Source of the DNA: Oscillospiraceae bacterium
GTDB taxonomy: Bacteria > Bacillota > Clostridia > Oscillospirales > Ruminococcaceae
Assembly: GCA_009776345.1 (NCBI GenBank)
Contig: WRLS01000058.1
Span: 1-11,581 of the forward strand
DNA length: 11,581 bases
Direction of reading: 5' to 3'
This document shows positions 1-7,900 of the stretch, one piece after another; the first letter of the stretch is position 1; every line of letters starts with the position of its first letter. Under the pieces are notes generated by a model. That model was not told the DNA's origin, ran no database searches, and saw only the letters and a program-made list of their open reading frames with translations. The position numbers and the translations under genes are program-made.

Positions 1-659
1 TTTTCACTTAAGATTTCCTCGGCGAAATAGAACGAGCCTTGCTCTCCCTGCTCAAAAGAAAGGCAGGGGTAATCGTGAGGCTGTTCAAAGCGGATTGACT
101 TCTCTCCTGCCAGCGGATGCCCTTTCCATATATACACATGGGCTTCACAATCAATCAAGTGGTGGAACGCAAGTTCATTTTCATGCAGCATCTTCTGAAT
201 GATTTTTCGGTTGAAGCTGCTGAGATAAAGAATACCTATCTCGCTTCGGAGTGTGCCGACGTCTTTTATTACATCTATGGTTTTGGTTTCCCGAATGGCA
301 AACTCGTAATTGATTGTGTCGAACCGCTTTACCATTTCCACAAACGCCTTGACCGCGAAAGAATAATGCTGTGTGGACACACCGAATTTCCGCTTGATGC
401 TGCCTGATTTGCCGTATTTTTCGAGCAGCAGTTCATATTGCTGGTGTACCTGTCGGGCATAAGTCAAAAATTCTTCGCCTTCACTTGTGAGCGTTACGCC
501 TTTGCTTGTCCGCAAGAAAATCACAGTCCCCGCAAGGCGTTCCAGCTCCTTGATGGCAGCGGTCAGCGAGGGTTGCGAAATGAGCAGCCGCTCCGCCGCT
601 TTGTTCATAGAACCCATTTCCGCCACGCAAAGCGCGTAATTGATTTGCTGTAATGTCAT
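1..659 (-). CDS. LysR family transcriptional regulator, 3' end beyond window (partial)
   Basis: My reading of the minus strand from the ATG at 659 stays open to the window edge, giving 219 residues. The start MTLQQINYALCVAEMGSMNK and the following AAERLLISQPSLTAAIKELE are a typical LysR winged helix-turn-helix (about residues 2-60, recognition helix near 28-40), ending in KGVTLTSEG. A linker helix (about 60-90) leads into the first part of a periplasmic-binding-protein-like effector domain starting near KFGVSTQHYS (91-100). Family members are usually about 290-310 aa, so roughly 80 residues lie off the edge. LysR proteins are cytoplasmic, ligand-responsive DNA-binding regulators; the ligand and targets cannot be told here. 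The start codon overlaps the recombinase stop (ATGA, 659-656) and I see no separate promoter, so the gene is probably read from upstream or was cut from its own promoter by an insertion. Confidence 0.9.
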   Translation of the reverse strand, partial: MTLQQINYALCVAEMGSMNKAAERLLISQPSLTAAIKELERLAGTVIFLRTSKGVTLTSEGEEFLTYARQVHQQYELLLEKYGKSGSIKRKFGVSTQHYSFAVKAFVEMVKRFDTINYEFAIRETKTIDVIKDVGTLRSEIGILYLSSFNRKIIQKMLHENELAFHHLIDCEAHVYIWKGHPLAGEKSIRFEQPHDYPCLSFEQGEQGSFYFAEEILSE

Positions 660-2137
660 ATACACACACCCTTATTAAATTCGACTTCCTCAATAATAGC
701 TGTATTCGTACGTGTACTATTTATCTTTGCACCCGTCACAACGATTCTATTTACAAATCTTAACAAAAACTGCCGTTTTTCTATATCAGTCAATAAAGAC
801 CAATTTTCGTGTAAGCTTAAAATAATATCCTCTTTTTTGATTGGCTGTCCTTCATCACTATTAGTATTAACCTTCTCCAGTTCCGAATTTATAAACTCCC
901 GATCCTTGATAATTTTTTGACTCATACTTTTATAATTGCCGAAACCGATTTCATTATCTACATACAAGGCCATAATTTCTTTTTCTTTAGCAGCTAATTC
1001 GCTTAGCCTTTTATTGTAATCATTCATCAATTTAAATGCATCCGTTTTGATATTGTCAGCTTCCTTGATCTCAATATCAACATCAAAATCGGCAACTGAT
1101 GATATGTAATTTACAAATGCATCTTCGACCTTCTTATGGCCCATGTCGCCCGAATTGCAGCAGCCTGTAAACCCATCACGGCAACGGTATGCCCCCACAT
1201 ATACCTGTGTACCGTCGGGCAATATTTTGTTTCTGCCATGCGAACCCAGCTTTACACCGCATTTTCCGCACACTAATATACCTAAATAGTAGTTGCAGTC
1301 CTTTGGCTTTTTTGTGCTGCTGACTTTTGGGGTCCGTTCCAGCAGTTTTTGAGCCTCGTTAAAAAGCTCCTCAGAAATAATTGCTTCATGCAGCCCGTCA
1401 TTCTCGGTATATTTTTCTTTATCATCAATAAAATGCCTTACCCTCCCAACATAATTGCTGTTTCTGAGTATATTTTTTATGTTCTTTCTTTGCCAAGCGG
1501 TATTTTTCTTTGTAGGCACTTTCCTCATGTTAAATGCCCTGGCAATACTGTTCAGCGGCATATTCCGGTTCACATACATATCAAATATCTCCCGCACAAT
1601 TTGCGCTTCGTTTGTATTGACAGACTGTATCCTCTGCCCATTCGCCCGATCGTACCCGTAACTGGCGTGTGATGAACACAGGGTATATCCTTCCCTGACT
1701 TTACGCTCCCGCCCGGTTTTGACCCTCTCAATGATGTTTTCCCGCTCGAACTCAGCAAAAACACCGATTATTTTCAGAAACATCCGTCCCGATGCCGTTC
1801 GCGTGTCTATGCTTTCCATGAGGGAATTAAACGCGCAATCATACCGGTTAAACAAATCCACTAAATATATCAAGTCAGATGTACTGCGTGTCAAACGGTC
1901 GATTTTGAACACGAGTACATTTTTCACATTGCCTTTTTTTATATCCTGTATCATTTGGCTAACGGCCGGGCGCTCCGTGATATTTTTGCCGCTTAGCCCT
2001 TCGTCCATATAAATATTGAAGATAGGCCATTCCTTGATCCTGGTAAAATCCTTGAGCTTCTGCTCCTGCGCCCGGATCGAAAACCCCTCCTGCACCTGCT
2101 CTTCTGTACTCACTCTTACATAAATCGCCGTCTCCAT
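656..2137 (-). CDS. large serine recombinase (site-specific integrase, TndX/TnpX-like)
   Basis: This 493-aa protein should catalyse strand exchange through a 5'-phosphoserine intermediate to integrate or excise a mobile element. Seen in order: a resolvase catalytic domain (about 3-145) with YVRVSTEEQ and nucleophile Ser10, Arg8, and the DRLTRS motif (80-85, Arg81 and Arg84); a recombinase domain (about 155-265); a zinc ribbon with Cys290/Cys293 and Cys319/Cys326-327; a lysine/glutamate-rich, probably coiled-coil segment (about 360-425); and a C-terminal domain ending near IIEEVEFN. Length is normal for the family. I chose the ATG at 2137 because a GGGGTGA Shine-Dalgarno lies 8 nt before it; a TTG at 2143 is in frame but badly spaced. 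Base use is visibly more A+T-rich than the operon to the right, a sign of transfer. The last five residues (KGVCI) may derive from an element-host junction. Confidence 0.93.
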   Translation of the reverse strand: METAIYVRVSTEEQVQEGFSIRAQEQKLKDFTRIKEWPIFNIYMDEGLSGKNITERPAVSQMIQDIKKGNVKNVLVFKIDRLTRSTSDLIYLVDLFNRYDCAFNSLMESIDTRTASGRMFLKIIGVFAEFERENIIERVKTGRERKVREGYTLCSSHASYGYDRANGQRIQSVNTNEAQIVREIFDMYVNRNMPLNSIARAFNMRKVPTKKNTAWQRKNIKNILRNSNYVGRVRHFIDDKEKYTENDGLHEAIISEELFNEAQKLLERTPKVSSTKKPKDCNYYLGILVCGKCGVKLGSHGRNKILPDGTQVYVGAYRCRDGFTGCCNSGDMGHKKVEDAFVNYISSVADFDVDIEIKEADNIKTDAFKLMNDYNKRLSELAAKEKEIMALYVDNEIGFGNYKSMSQKIIKDREFINSELEKVNTNSDEGQPIKKEDIILSLHENWSLLTDIEKRQFLLRFVNRIVVTGAKINSTRTNTAIIEEVEFNKGVCI

Positions 2138-2144
2138 AGACAAA

Positions 2145-2279
2145 TCACCCCATCTTTTTTTCAGATAGCAGATTTATCTTTTTCTTCCGCGGAATTGAGG
2201 TCTTCAAAAAAAATCTCAACATTTCAATTTGCAGTTTCCGGGGCAGCGTGATCTTTTTATTCGTCGCGTTTCCCATCAT
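2145..2279 (-). CDS. small basic protein preceding the recombinase, function unknown
   Basis: This 44-residue ORF starts at the double ATG at 2279/2276, preceded by GGGTGAT, a good match to the extended Shine-Dalgarno. It ends in a TGA that lies inside the recombinase's own ribosome binding site, so the two are probably co-transcribed and translationally coupled. The frame is open further upstream to 2351, but that extension has no ribosome binding site. The protein is rich in Lys and Arg and contains LQIEMLRFFLKTSIPRKKK. I recall similar short proteins with an FFLKTSIPR-like stretch next to recombinases in clostridial elements, but this is memory and not a database match. No membrane segment or signal peptide is visible. 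It could be an accessory factor of the recombinase; no function is assigned. Confidence 0.6.
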   Translation of the reverse strand: MMGNATNKKITLPRKLQIEMLRFFLKTSIPRKKKINLLSEKKMG

Positions 2280-2340
2280 AATCACCCGGTAAAAATATAC
2301 TCGCTTTTTAGGGCAATTATGATAACAAATGAAAGAAAAG

Positions 2341-2377
2341 CCCATGGACAAGCCATTTGTTGGTTTTTAGCTATGGG
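2341..2377. repeat. imperfect hairpin between amidase fragment and small ORF
   Basis: Outer arms CCCAT (2341-2345) and ATGGG (2373-2377) enclose an inner pairing of AAGCC with GGTTT (one G-T wobble). On the minus strand it is followed by a pyrimidine-rich CTTTTCTTTC. It might be a weak terminator for the amidase-fragment transcript or part of an element end. Evidence is limited to the pairing. Confidence 0.3.
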
Positions 2378-2382
2378 TTTAA

Positions 2383-2502
2383 TTAGGCTTCCGGATTGGC
2401 GCAATCCCCGCCTATCCCGGAAAAGTTATAGTATTTAGGGTTGCGGTCATACGCCCATCGGTGGGCATATTCCACCGCGAGCTGACGGTTGTATCCTGAC
2501 AT
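2383..2502 (-). pseudogene. truncated Amidase_6-type gene, 39-aa N-terminal fragment
   Basis: The 39-codon reading frame begins MSGYNRQLAVEYAHRWAYDR and runs through NPKYYNFSGIGGDCAN before ending abruptly in PEA and a stop. The pattern YNR..AVEYA..WA...NP.YY.F..IGGDC.N is the recognisable start of the putative amidase domain (Amidase_6). In the family it is normally followed by F-[VA]-S-Q-C and about 100 more residues; the Cys in GGDC is the likely catalytic one. Here the continuation is lost exactly after GGDCAN, and I found no continuation in the next 100 bases. A strong ribosome binding site (AAGGGGG, about 8 nt before the ATG) and a good promoter remain, so the fragment could still be transcribed. 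Truncation by insertion or deletion linked to the adjacent recombinase element is the simplest reading. Confidence 0.65.
2393..2407. repeat. 15-bp palindrome at the amidase breakpoint, candidate attachment core
   Basis: GGATTG-GCG-CAATCC has perfect 6-bp arms and lies exactly where the amidase coding resemblance stops. Attachment sites of large serine integrases are often short imperfect dyads around a 2-bp crossover. Part of the palindrome is ordinary amidase coding sequence, so it could be chance. Confidence 0.3.
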
Positions 2503-2523
2503 TCCGTGGCCCCCTTATGTAAT

Positions 2524-2552
2524 ATTATACAGTATATGGCACAGATAGTGAA
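2524..2552 (-). promoter_or_regulatory. sigma-A-type promoter for the truncated amidase gene
   Basis: On the minus strand a TTCACT -35 (2552-2547) and a perfect TATAAT -10 (2529-2524) are separated by 17 bp. The transcript would start about 10-15 nt before the AAGGGGG ribosome binding site of the amidase fragment. Confidence 0.6.
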
Positions 2553-2570
2553 GGGGTGAATTGGGCGCAC

Positions 2571-2613
2571 AAAAAACCGACGGCAAGCAATTAGCTCGGC
2601 GTCGGTTTATTTT
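2571..2613 (-). terminator. rho-independent terminator of the methyltransferase gene
   Basis: Perfect 9-bp arms AAACCGACG (2574-2582) and CGTCGGTTT (2600-2608) flank a 17-nt loop that can itself form a small AGC/GCT stem. Read on the minus strand the hairpin ends in a run of six T (2576-2571), about 100 nt after the methyltransferase stop. On the plus strand it is followed by ATTTT, so it could act in both directions. Confidence 0.75.
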
Positions 2614-2620
2614 GCTTGGT

Positions 2621-2655
2621 TTATGCTTTTGTTAAGGCGCCCTCTTATGCTTTTG
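2621..2655. repeat. 11-bp direct repeat TTATGCTTTTG, two copies
   Basis: Copies at 2621-2631 and 2645-2655 lie 24 bp apart start to start, between the terminator and the methyltransferase stop. No function is evident; it may be a local duplication. Confidence 0.35.
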
Positions 2656-2705
2656 GCGTATGCACGAGAAAAAATGTTGAAGTGCGGCGAAACCCCGCGA
2701 AATTG

Positions 2706-3710
2706 TCAAGAAGAATAAAACTCCGCCACTGCCGCAAAAAACGCTTTAACATTGTCCCAGCCCGACATAGGCGGGATGTCGCACCCCGATGATATGACAA
2801 AGTTGGGATGACCGCCGCATCTGTTTAGAAGCTCCAGCGTGGCTTCTTTAATAGACTGCGGCGTGCCGTTCCTAAACTGCCCCGCCGGGTCAATATTGCC
2901 CATTACGATTACGTTTGCGGGCATGAGACCCAGCATTTCTTTCATGTCAACAGCGTTGCCGAAATGATACGCCCGCGCGCCGATTGATGTAATCGCATCT
3001 GTCATTTTCGGTGTGCCGCCGCCGCAGTTATGGTACACCACGGCGAAATCGTCGGTCTGCACCGCATCCACAATGCGCTTAACATACGCCGCGGAAAATT
3101 CCTCGTTTAGCGCCGGGGTAAGCAGCCCCGCCAGCGGCTCCGCGATTACGACTCCATTCGCGCCGACCGCTTTGTATGCCTTTATGTACCGCGTTGTGAA
3201 GCTCGCGGCCTTTTCCAAAACCGTATGCACAAGGTCCGGCTCATCGTAGCAGTAGATCATGGCCTCCGACACATCGAGCAAACGCCCCGCCAGCGAAAAC
3301 GGTCCGATCACCCCGGCGAAAACCGGCCTGTCCGTAATCATGGTACAGGCTTTTTTTATTGCTTCGATGTATAATCCCGTGCGCCCCGCGCCGACTTCGG
3401 GGATAATCAGCGCCTGTGCCTGTTCCTCGTTTTCAATGATATGCCCGATAACTGTCGGGACTTCATCGTCGCTGCAGCGGATCGCAGAGCCGAACGCTTC
3501 CGCCTCCACCGACAAATCCATCAGGCTTACCGCGGCGGCGCTATCGACTGTATCGGCAACCGCCTTGATGCCTTTGGCCTGCAGCTCACTGTCTGAAATA
3601 AGCTCCTTTACGCCAATCCCAAGCAGCTGTATTGACGGGAACGATAATATCGGCATTGCTTTTTTTACCGGGGACGCCGCCATCTCGGAAAACCATTGGG
3701 TCATATTCAT
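2706..3710 (-). CDS. uroporphyrinogen decarboxylase-family methyltransferase, MtaA/MtbA/CmuA-like
   Basis: A 334-aa cytoplasmic TIM-barrel protein of normal family length. It carries the zinc signature of the methylcobamide:thiol methyltransferase branch: His227-X-Cys229 in YHNCGGG and Cys310 in SSGCDIPP. In MtaA and MtbA an H-X-C-Xn-C set with similar spacing binds the zinc that activates the thiol receiving a methyl group from a corrinoid protein. GPFSLAGRLL (136-145) and MGNIDPAGQF (270-279) are other family segments. True HemE lacks the cysteine set, so heme synthesis is unlikely. The physiological methyl donor and acceptor are unknown, and no corrinoid protein or substrate-specific methyltransferase lies in the window. 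The ATG at 3710 is chosen because GGAG sits 7 nt upstream. The gene has its own promoter (3742-3770) and terminator (2571-2613) and is divergent from ispG. Confidence 0.85.
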   Translation of the reverse strand: MNMTQWFSEMAASPVKKAMPILSFPSIQLLGIGVKELISDSELQAKGIKAVADTVDSAAAVSLMDLSVEAEAFGSAIRCSDDEVPTVIGHIIENEEQAQALIIPEVGAGRTGLYIEAIKKACTMITDRPVFAGVIGPFSLAGRLLDVSEAMIYCYDEPDLVHTVLEKAASFTTRYIKAYKAVGANGVVIAEPLAGLLTPALNEEFSAAYVKRIVDAVQTDDFAVVYHNCGGGTPKMTDAITSIGARAYHFGNAVDMKEMLGLMPANVIVMGNIDPAGQFRNGTPQSIKEATLELLNRCGGHPNFVISSGCDIPPMSGWDNVKAFFAAVAEFYSS

Positions 3711-3741
3711 AAGCTATCTCCATTCTGTATGTATATAAAAT

Positions 3742-3770
3742 AGTATAAACCCTACGCGGCGCAAGTTCAA
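3742..3770 (-). promoter_or_regulatory. sigma-A-type promoter for the methyltransferase gene
   Basis: Minus-strand TTGAAC (3770-3765) and TATACT (3747-3742) are separated by exactly 17 bp. The -10 lies about 32 bp before the start codon, leaving a short leader with the GGAG ribosome binding site. Confidence 0.7.
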
Positions 3771-3778
3771 GAGGATTA

Positions 3779-3793
3779 TTGTAAAATTTACAA
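3779..3793. promoter_or_regulatory. 15-bp perfect dyad, candidate operator shared by divergent promoters
   Basis: TTGTAAA-A-TTTACAA is a perfect inverted repeat with 7-bp arms. It lies 8 bp upstream of both the minus-strand -35 (3765-3770) and the plus-strand -35 (3802-3807), a good place for a regulator acting on both directions. The sequence is not a clear match to Rex, Zur or CcpA sites as I know them. Confidence 0.5.
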
Positions 3794-3797
3794 AACA

Positions 3798-3814
3798 GGG
3801 GCAGACAAAGCCCC
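3798..3814. repeat. small GC hairpin overlapping the ispG -35
   Basis: GGGGC (3798-3802) and GCCCC (3810-3814) enclose a 7-nt loop. It covers the ispG -35 and so cannot be a leader structure of a transcript from that promoter. It may be part of a control site or chance. Confidence 0.3.
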
Positions 3815-3830
3815 GATTTTATGTTACAAT
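3802..3830 (+). promoter_or_regulatory. promoter for the ispG-polC operon
   Basis: CAGACA (3802-3807, four of six consensus bases) and TACAAT (3825-3830, five of six) are 17 bp apart, with ispG starting 36 bp further on. No other good promoter is seen before ispG. Confidence 0.55.
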
Positions 3831-3866
3831 ATTTATCGGATAACTACACGTACAAGGAGCTTTAAA

Positions 3867-4937
3867 ATGCGCCCAAACACAAAAACTGTAAAAGCAGGGG
3901 ATGTAAAAATAGGCGGCGGCAGCCCTGTCACAGTGCAGTCGATGCTCAGTGTGCCGGGTACAGACATACAGGCGGTTTTGGGTCAGGCAAAGTGCCTTGC
4001 CGACGCCGGCTGTGATATCCTTCGTGTCGCAGTCCCGGATATCAGCAGCGTGCGCTTGATACCGATGCTAAAAGAAACGGTCCGCATACCGATCGTCGCG
4101 GACATACATTTTGACTGGCGGCTCGCGCTTGAATCAATTTCAGCGGGTGCGGATAAGATACGCATCAACCCGGGAAATATCGGCGGCGCGGACCGCGTCA
4201 AGGCCGTTGCCGATGCCTGCCGAAATAAAGGCATACCGATTAGGATCGGCGTAAATTCCGGCTCCGTAGAAAAGCATGTCCTCGCAAAGTACGGGCATCC
4301 GACCCCGCAAGCGCTGGCTGACAGTGCGCTGTACCATGCGTCCTTGCTCGAGCGGTTCGATTTTACGGATATTGTGCTGTCCCTGAAAGCGCCGGACGTG
4401 CCCACCATGGCAGAAGCCTACAGGATCGCCGCCGATTCCTGCCCTTATCCCCTGCATCTCGGCGTTACGCACACAGGGCCGCTTAGGACAGGGCTGATGA
4501 AATCCGCGCTTGGCATAGGCTCACTTTTGATGGATGGGATCGGTGATACAATCCGCGTAAGCCTGCTTACCGCGGACCCGGCGGAGGAAATTCGTGCGGG
4601 GCGTGAAATCCTGCGCATTTCAGGGCGCTCAAAGCTCGGCGCGGATATTATTGCCTGCCCCACCTGCGGGCGGACAAACGCGGATATTTTGACAATGACC
4701 GATAAAGTCGCCGAAGCCTTAAATGATTGCGCCTTGCCTATCACAGTAGCCGTAATGGGCTGTGAGGTCAACGGTCCCGGGGAGGCGCGCGAGGCAGACC
4801 TGGGGATTGCGTTCGGTAAGGGGGCGGGCATACTCTTTGCTAACGGCGAGGCTGTCCGCCGTGTAAAAGAGGACGAGCTTCTGCCGGCACTTCTCGAAGA
4901 AATAAATAACCGACTAAAATCCGCTGTAAACGCATAA
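3867..4937 (+). CDS. ispG: (E)-4-hydroxy-3-methylbut-2-enyl-diphosphate synthase
   Basis: IspG (GcpE) performs the reductive ring opening of 2-C-methyl-D-erythritol 2,4-cyclodiphosphate to HMBPP, the sixth enzymatic step of the MEP isoprenoid pathway, in the cytoplasm. The 356-aa length fits the two-domain bacterial form. Residues about 1-245 form the TIM-barrel domain (early motif VTVQSML, then DILRVAVPD and VADIHFDWRLAL). The C-terminal [4Fe-4S] domain has Cys264 and Cys267 in CPTCGRTNAD, Cys299 in VMGCEVNGPGE and Glu306, the same three-Cys-plus-Glu set and +7 spacing known for the Thermus enzyme. All cluster ligands are present. AAGGAG lies 7 nt before the ATG. It is the first gene of the plus-strand unit, 18-21 bp before polC. 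The dxr and rseP genes, which I recall as frequent upstream neighbours in clostridia, are absent here. Confidence 0.96.
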   Translation: MRPNTKTVKAGDVKIGGGSPVTVQSMLSVPGTDIQAVLGQAKCLADAGCDILRVAVPDISSVRLIPMLKETVRIPIVADIHFDWRLALESISAGADKIRINPGNIGGADRVKAVADACRNKGIPIRIGVNSGSVEKHVLAKYGHPTPQALADSALYHASLLERFDFTDIVLSLKAPDVPTMAEAYRIAADSCPYPLHLGVTHTGPLRTGLMKSALGIGSLLMDGIGDTIRVSLLTADPAEEIRAGREILRISGRSKLGADIIACPTCGRTNADILTMTDKVAEALNDCALPITVAVMGCEVNGPGEAREADLGIAFGKGAGILFANGEAVRRVKEDELLPALLEEINNRLKSAVNA

Positions 4938-4958
4938 AAATAAAAATAGGAGAGCATG

Positions 4959-7900
4959 ATGCCAAGCTTTTTTGATTTGTTCGGCCCGCATTTAGGCGAA
5001 GAGGCCCCCGCCCTTCACAACGCCGCGATTTTATACATAAACATGGACAAGCCCAAAAACCTGCTGACTGTTACGCTGAAGCCAGAAAACACGGTGCCGA
5101 AATCACTGCTTGCGGCTGCCCGGAAAATGCTGGCGGAAAAGCTCGGCATCGGCGGCGTTGTGATTAACACTAAATATGACACGGAATGTTTTTCCGCCGA
5201 TTACCTTTCGGAGATTGCCGTGATGCTCCGGGAATGCGGCATACCGGTCAACGGTTTTTTTGACAGCGCCGAGGCTTCGTTTAGTGAGGGCGTTTTCCGC
5301 GTTTCGCTTCCCGTCGGCAGCGTAGGTTTCCTGGAAAAATCGGGCTGCGCCGAAGCGATCCGTAAAATCATACTCGATGAGTTTTCACTGAGTGCGCAGG
5401 TGGAGCTTGCAGAGGACGGAAAAGTCATACCCGCCGCTGATTTTGCTCCGCGGCGTGATACCGCTGATGCCGCAACGGAGCAGGTTTTGGCGGCAGTATC
5501 AAAACCCGCCGCCGCCCCTAAACAGCCGCGCGGCAGGTCGAAATCTACCCGGAAAAAGGAAAGCGCACGTGTAATTTTCGACACGACGGGCACGCCTTTG
5601 ATTGCGCAGTCCATGACAGTTGTACGCGGCCGCGCGATCAACTCCCCGCCCATCCGTTTGTCTGAGGTCAACGCGGAAAGCGGCGAGGTTGTCGTCTGGG
5701 GCGATATTTTCAGCGCCGAGAAAAGAGAGCTTAGGGACGGCCTGCGCGCGGTTATTTCTATAAGCTTTACGGACTACACAAACTCCAACACGCTGAAGGC
5801 GTTCGTCGAAATCGGCACCGATGACCCCGTGGAGGAGCTTTCTGCGGGGGATACGATTTTAGTGCGGGGCGAGGCGTCGTATGATAAATACGACCGCGAT
5901 GTTTCAATACGCCCCTACGATATCTGCCTGATGCAAAAACATATGCGCACAGACAACGCCGCGGAAAAACGCATGGAGCTTCACTGCCACACGAATATGT
6001 CGCTCATGGACGCGACCGCGCCGGTAGGCAAGCTGATTAAACAGGCGTATGCGTGGGGGCACCGCGCAATCGCAATAACCGACCACGGCGTTGTGCAATC
6101 CTTCCCCGAAGCCATGGACACCGTGCGCTCCATCCGCAAGGACGGCGGCGATTTTAAGGTGCTGTACGGCATCGAAAATTACTTCGTGGACGATACCGCC
6201 GCAAGTTTTCATGCGGACGGGGATTTTGTCGTCTTCGATTTGGAAACAACCGGGCTTTCCCCCATCAGTGACCGCATAACGGAAATCGGCGCGGTAAAAG
6301 TAAGCGGCGGGAAGCTCGGCGATGTATTCTCAACCCTTGTAAACCCGGGGCGCGATATCCCGCAGGAAATCACGCAGATTACCGGGATCACCGATGAAAT
6401 GGTAAAAGGCGCGCCGACGGAAAAAGCTGCCCTTGCCGCCTTTTATGATTTTTGCGGCGGGGAAAATGCTGTCCTCGCCGCCCACAACGCGAAGTTTGAC
6501 ATGGGCTTTATTAAAGCCGCCGCGAAGCGCAGTAAGCTTGATTTTAAATTTGCCTGCGTGGATACTGTCCGCCTTGCCCGCGCGTTGTTTCCCGGGCAAA
6601 AAAGCTACAGCCTCGGCAAGCTGGCGAAATCGCTTGGCTTGCCGGATTTCAGCCACCACAGGGCGGAGGGCGACGCAAAGGCGCTTGCGGGGCTGTTCGT
6701 TATGATGCTGGAAAAGATCAAAGCCGACCCAAAAGGTGACCCGGTATGCGGCATCGGCAAAGAAATCCCTGTTTTGGATATGAAAAAGCTGCCGTCTTAT
6801 CATCAAATACTTATAGTGAAAAACCCGGCGGGGCTTAAAAATTTATATAAACTTATTTCACTCAGCCATTTGGATTACTTCTATAAACGGCCGCGTGTCC
6901 CAAAATCCATGCTCGAACAGCACCGCGACGGGCTGATCGTCGGGAGCGCGTGTGAATCCGGTGAGCTTTTTCAGGCGATACTGGCGGGAAAAAGCTGGAG
7001 TGAGCTATGTGAAATCGCGCGGTTTTACGATTTCCTGGAGATCCAGCCCATCGCGAACAACGCCTTCCTGCTCCGCAAAAACCGTGTGCCTGACGAAGAG
7101 GCGCTGCGGGAGATGAACCGAACGGTCGTGCGGCTGGGCGAAAAGCTCGGTATACCTGTAGTTGCGACAGGGGATGTGCATTTCCTAAACCCGGAGGATG
7201 CGGTCTTCCGCGAGGTGCTTATGTCCGGGATGAAGTTCCCGGACGCGGACCGCCAGCCGCCGCTGTACCTGCACACAACACAGGAGATGCTGGAGCAGTT
7301 CGCGTATCTGGGAGAAGAAAAGGCACGGGAGGCCGTCATCACAAACCCGAACAAAATCGCCGATTCAATCGAAGATATCCTTCCGATACCGGACGGCACA
7401 TTTACGCCGTCCATCGAAGGCGCGGATGATGCGCTGTCACGCTCCGCCCGGTCGCGCGCCAAAGAGATATACGGTGACCCACTGCCCGAGCTGGTAGAAA
7501 ACAGGCTTACCCGCGAGCTTGAAATTACAATAAAAAACGGCTTTGCGTCCCCGTATGTCATCGCACAGAAATTAGTTGAGCAGTCCGAGGCCGCAGGGTA
7601 TCTGGTCGGCTCACGGGGTTCGGTCGGCTCGTCCTTTGTATCAATAATGGCAGGCGTTTCTGAGGTCAACCCGCTGCCGCCGCATTATATCTGCCCTGTT
7701 TGCAAACACAGCGAATTCTTCACAGACGGCTCTGTCGGTTCAGGCTTTGACCTGCCGGAAAAATACTGCGCTTGCGGCGCCGCCTACAACCGCGACGGGC
7801 ATGACATCCCATTTGAAACCTTCATGGGGTTTGACGGTCAAAAGGCCCCCGACATAGACCTGAATTTTTCGGGCGAGTTCCAGAATACAGCCCACAGGCT

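Larger units (their letters stand above)
656..2395 (-). mobile_element. serine-recombinase element or remnant (boundaries approximate)
   Basis: The small ORF and recombinase form a compact A+T-rich module between two disturbed neighbours: an amidase gene cut off after its GGDCAN motif near 2395, and a LysR gene whose start codon overlaps the recombinase stop. The right limit is placed where the amidase family resemblance ends. The left limit is placed at the recombinase stop. If the real element is larger, it could extend left past the window, with LysR as cargo. No directly repeated attachment core could be confirmed by eye, so the extent is inference. Confidence 0.4.

Noticed and set aside
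117..653. Plus-strand open frames of 96 and 71 aa at the left end
   Set aside because: They are antisense to the LysR reading frame, which has a clear helix-turn-helix and stays open across the whole region.
1349..2012. Several plus-strand open frames opposite the recombinase
   Set aside because: Low-complexity hydrophobic products antisense to a recombinase with intact catalytic and zinc motifs; no ribosome binding sites stood out.
2621..2655. Two direct repeats as a CRISPR fragment
   Set aside because: Only two 11-bp copies with a 13-bp gap, no third copy and no cas gene in the window.
3259..3738. 159-aa plus-strand frame opposite the methyltransferase
   Set aside because: Antisense to a protein with a full zinc-ligand set and a promoter, ribosome binding site and terminator in the other direction.
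3798..3814. GC hairpin as a terminator or riboswitch element
   Set aside because: It lies across the -35 of the ispG promoter, has only five base pairs and no T run long enough for termination. The leader after the promoter is too short for a riboswitch.
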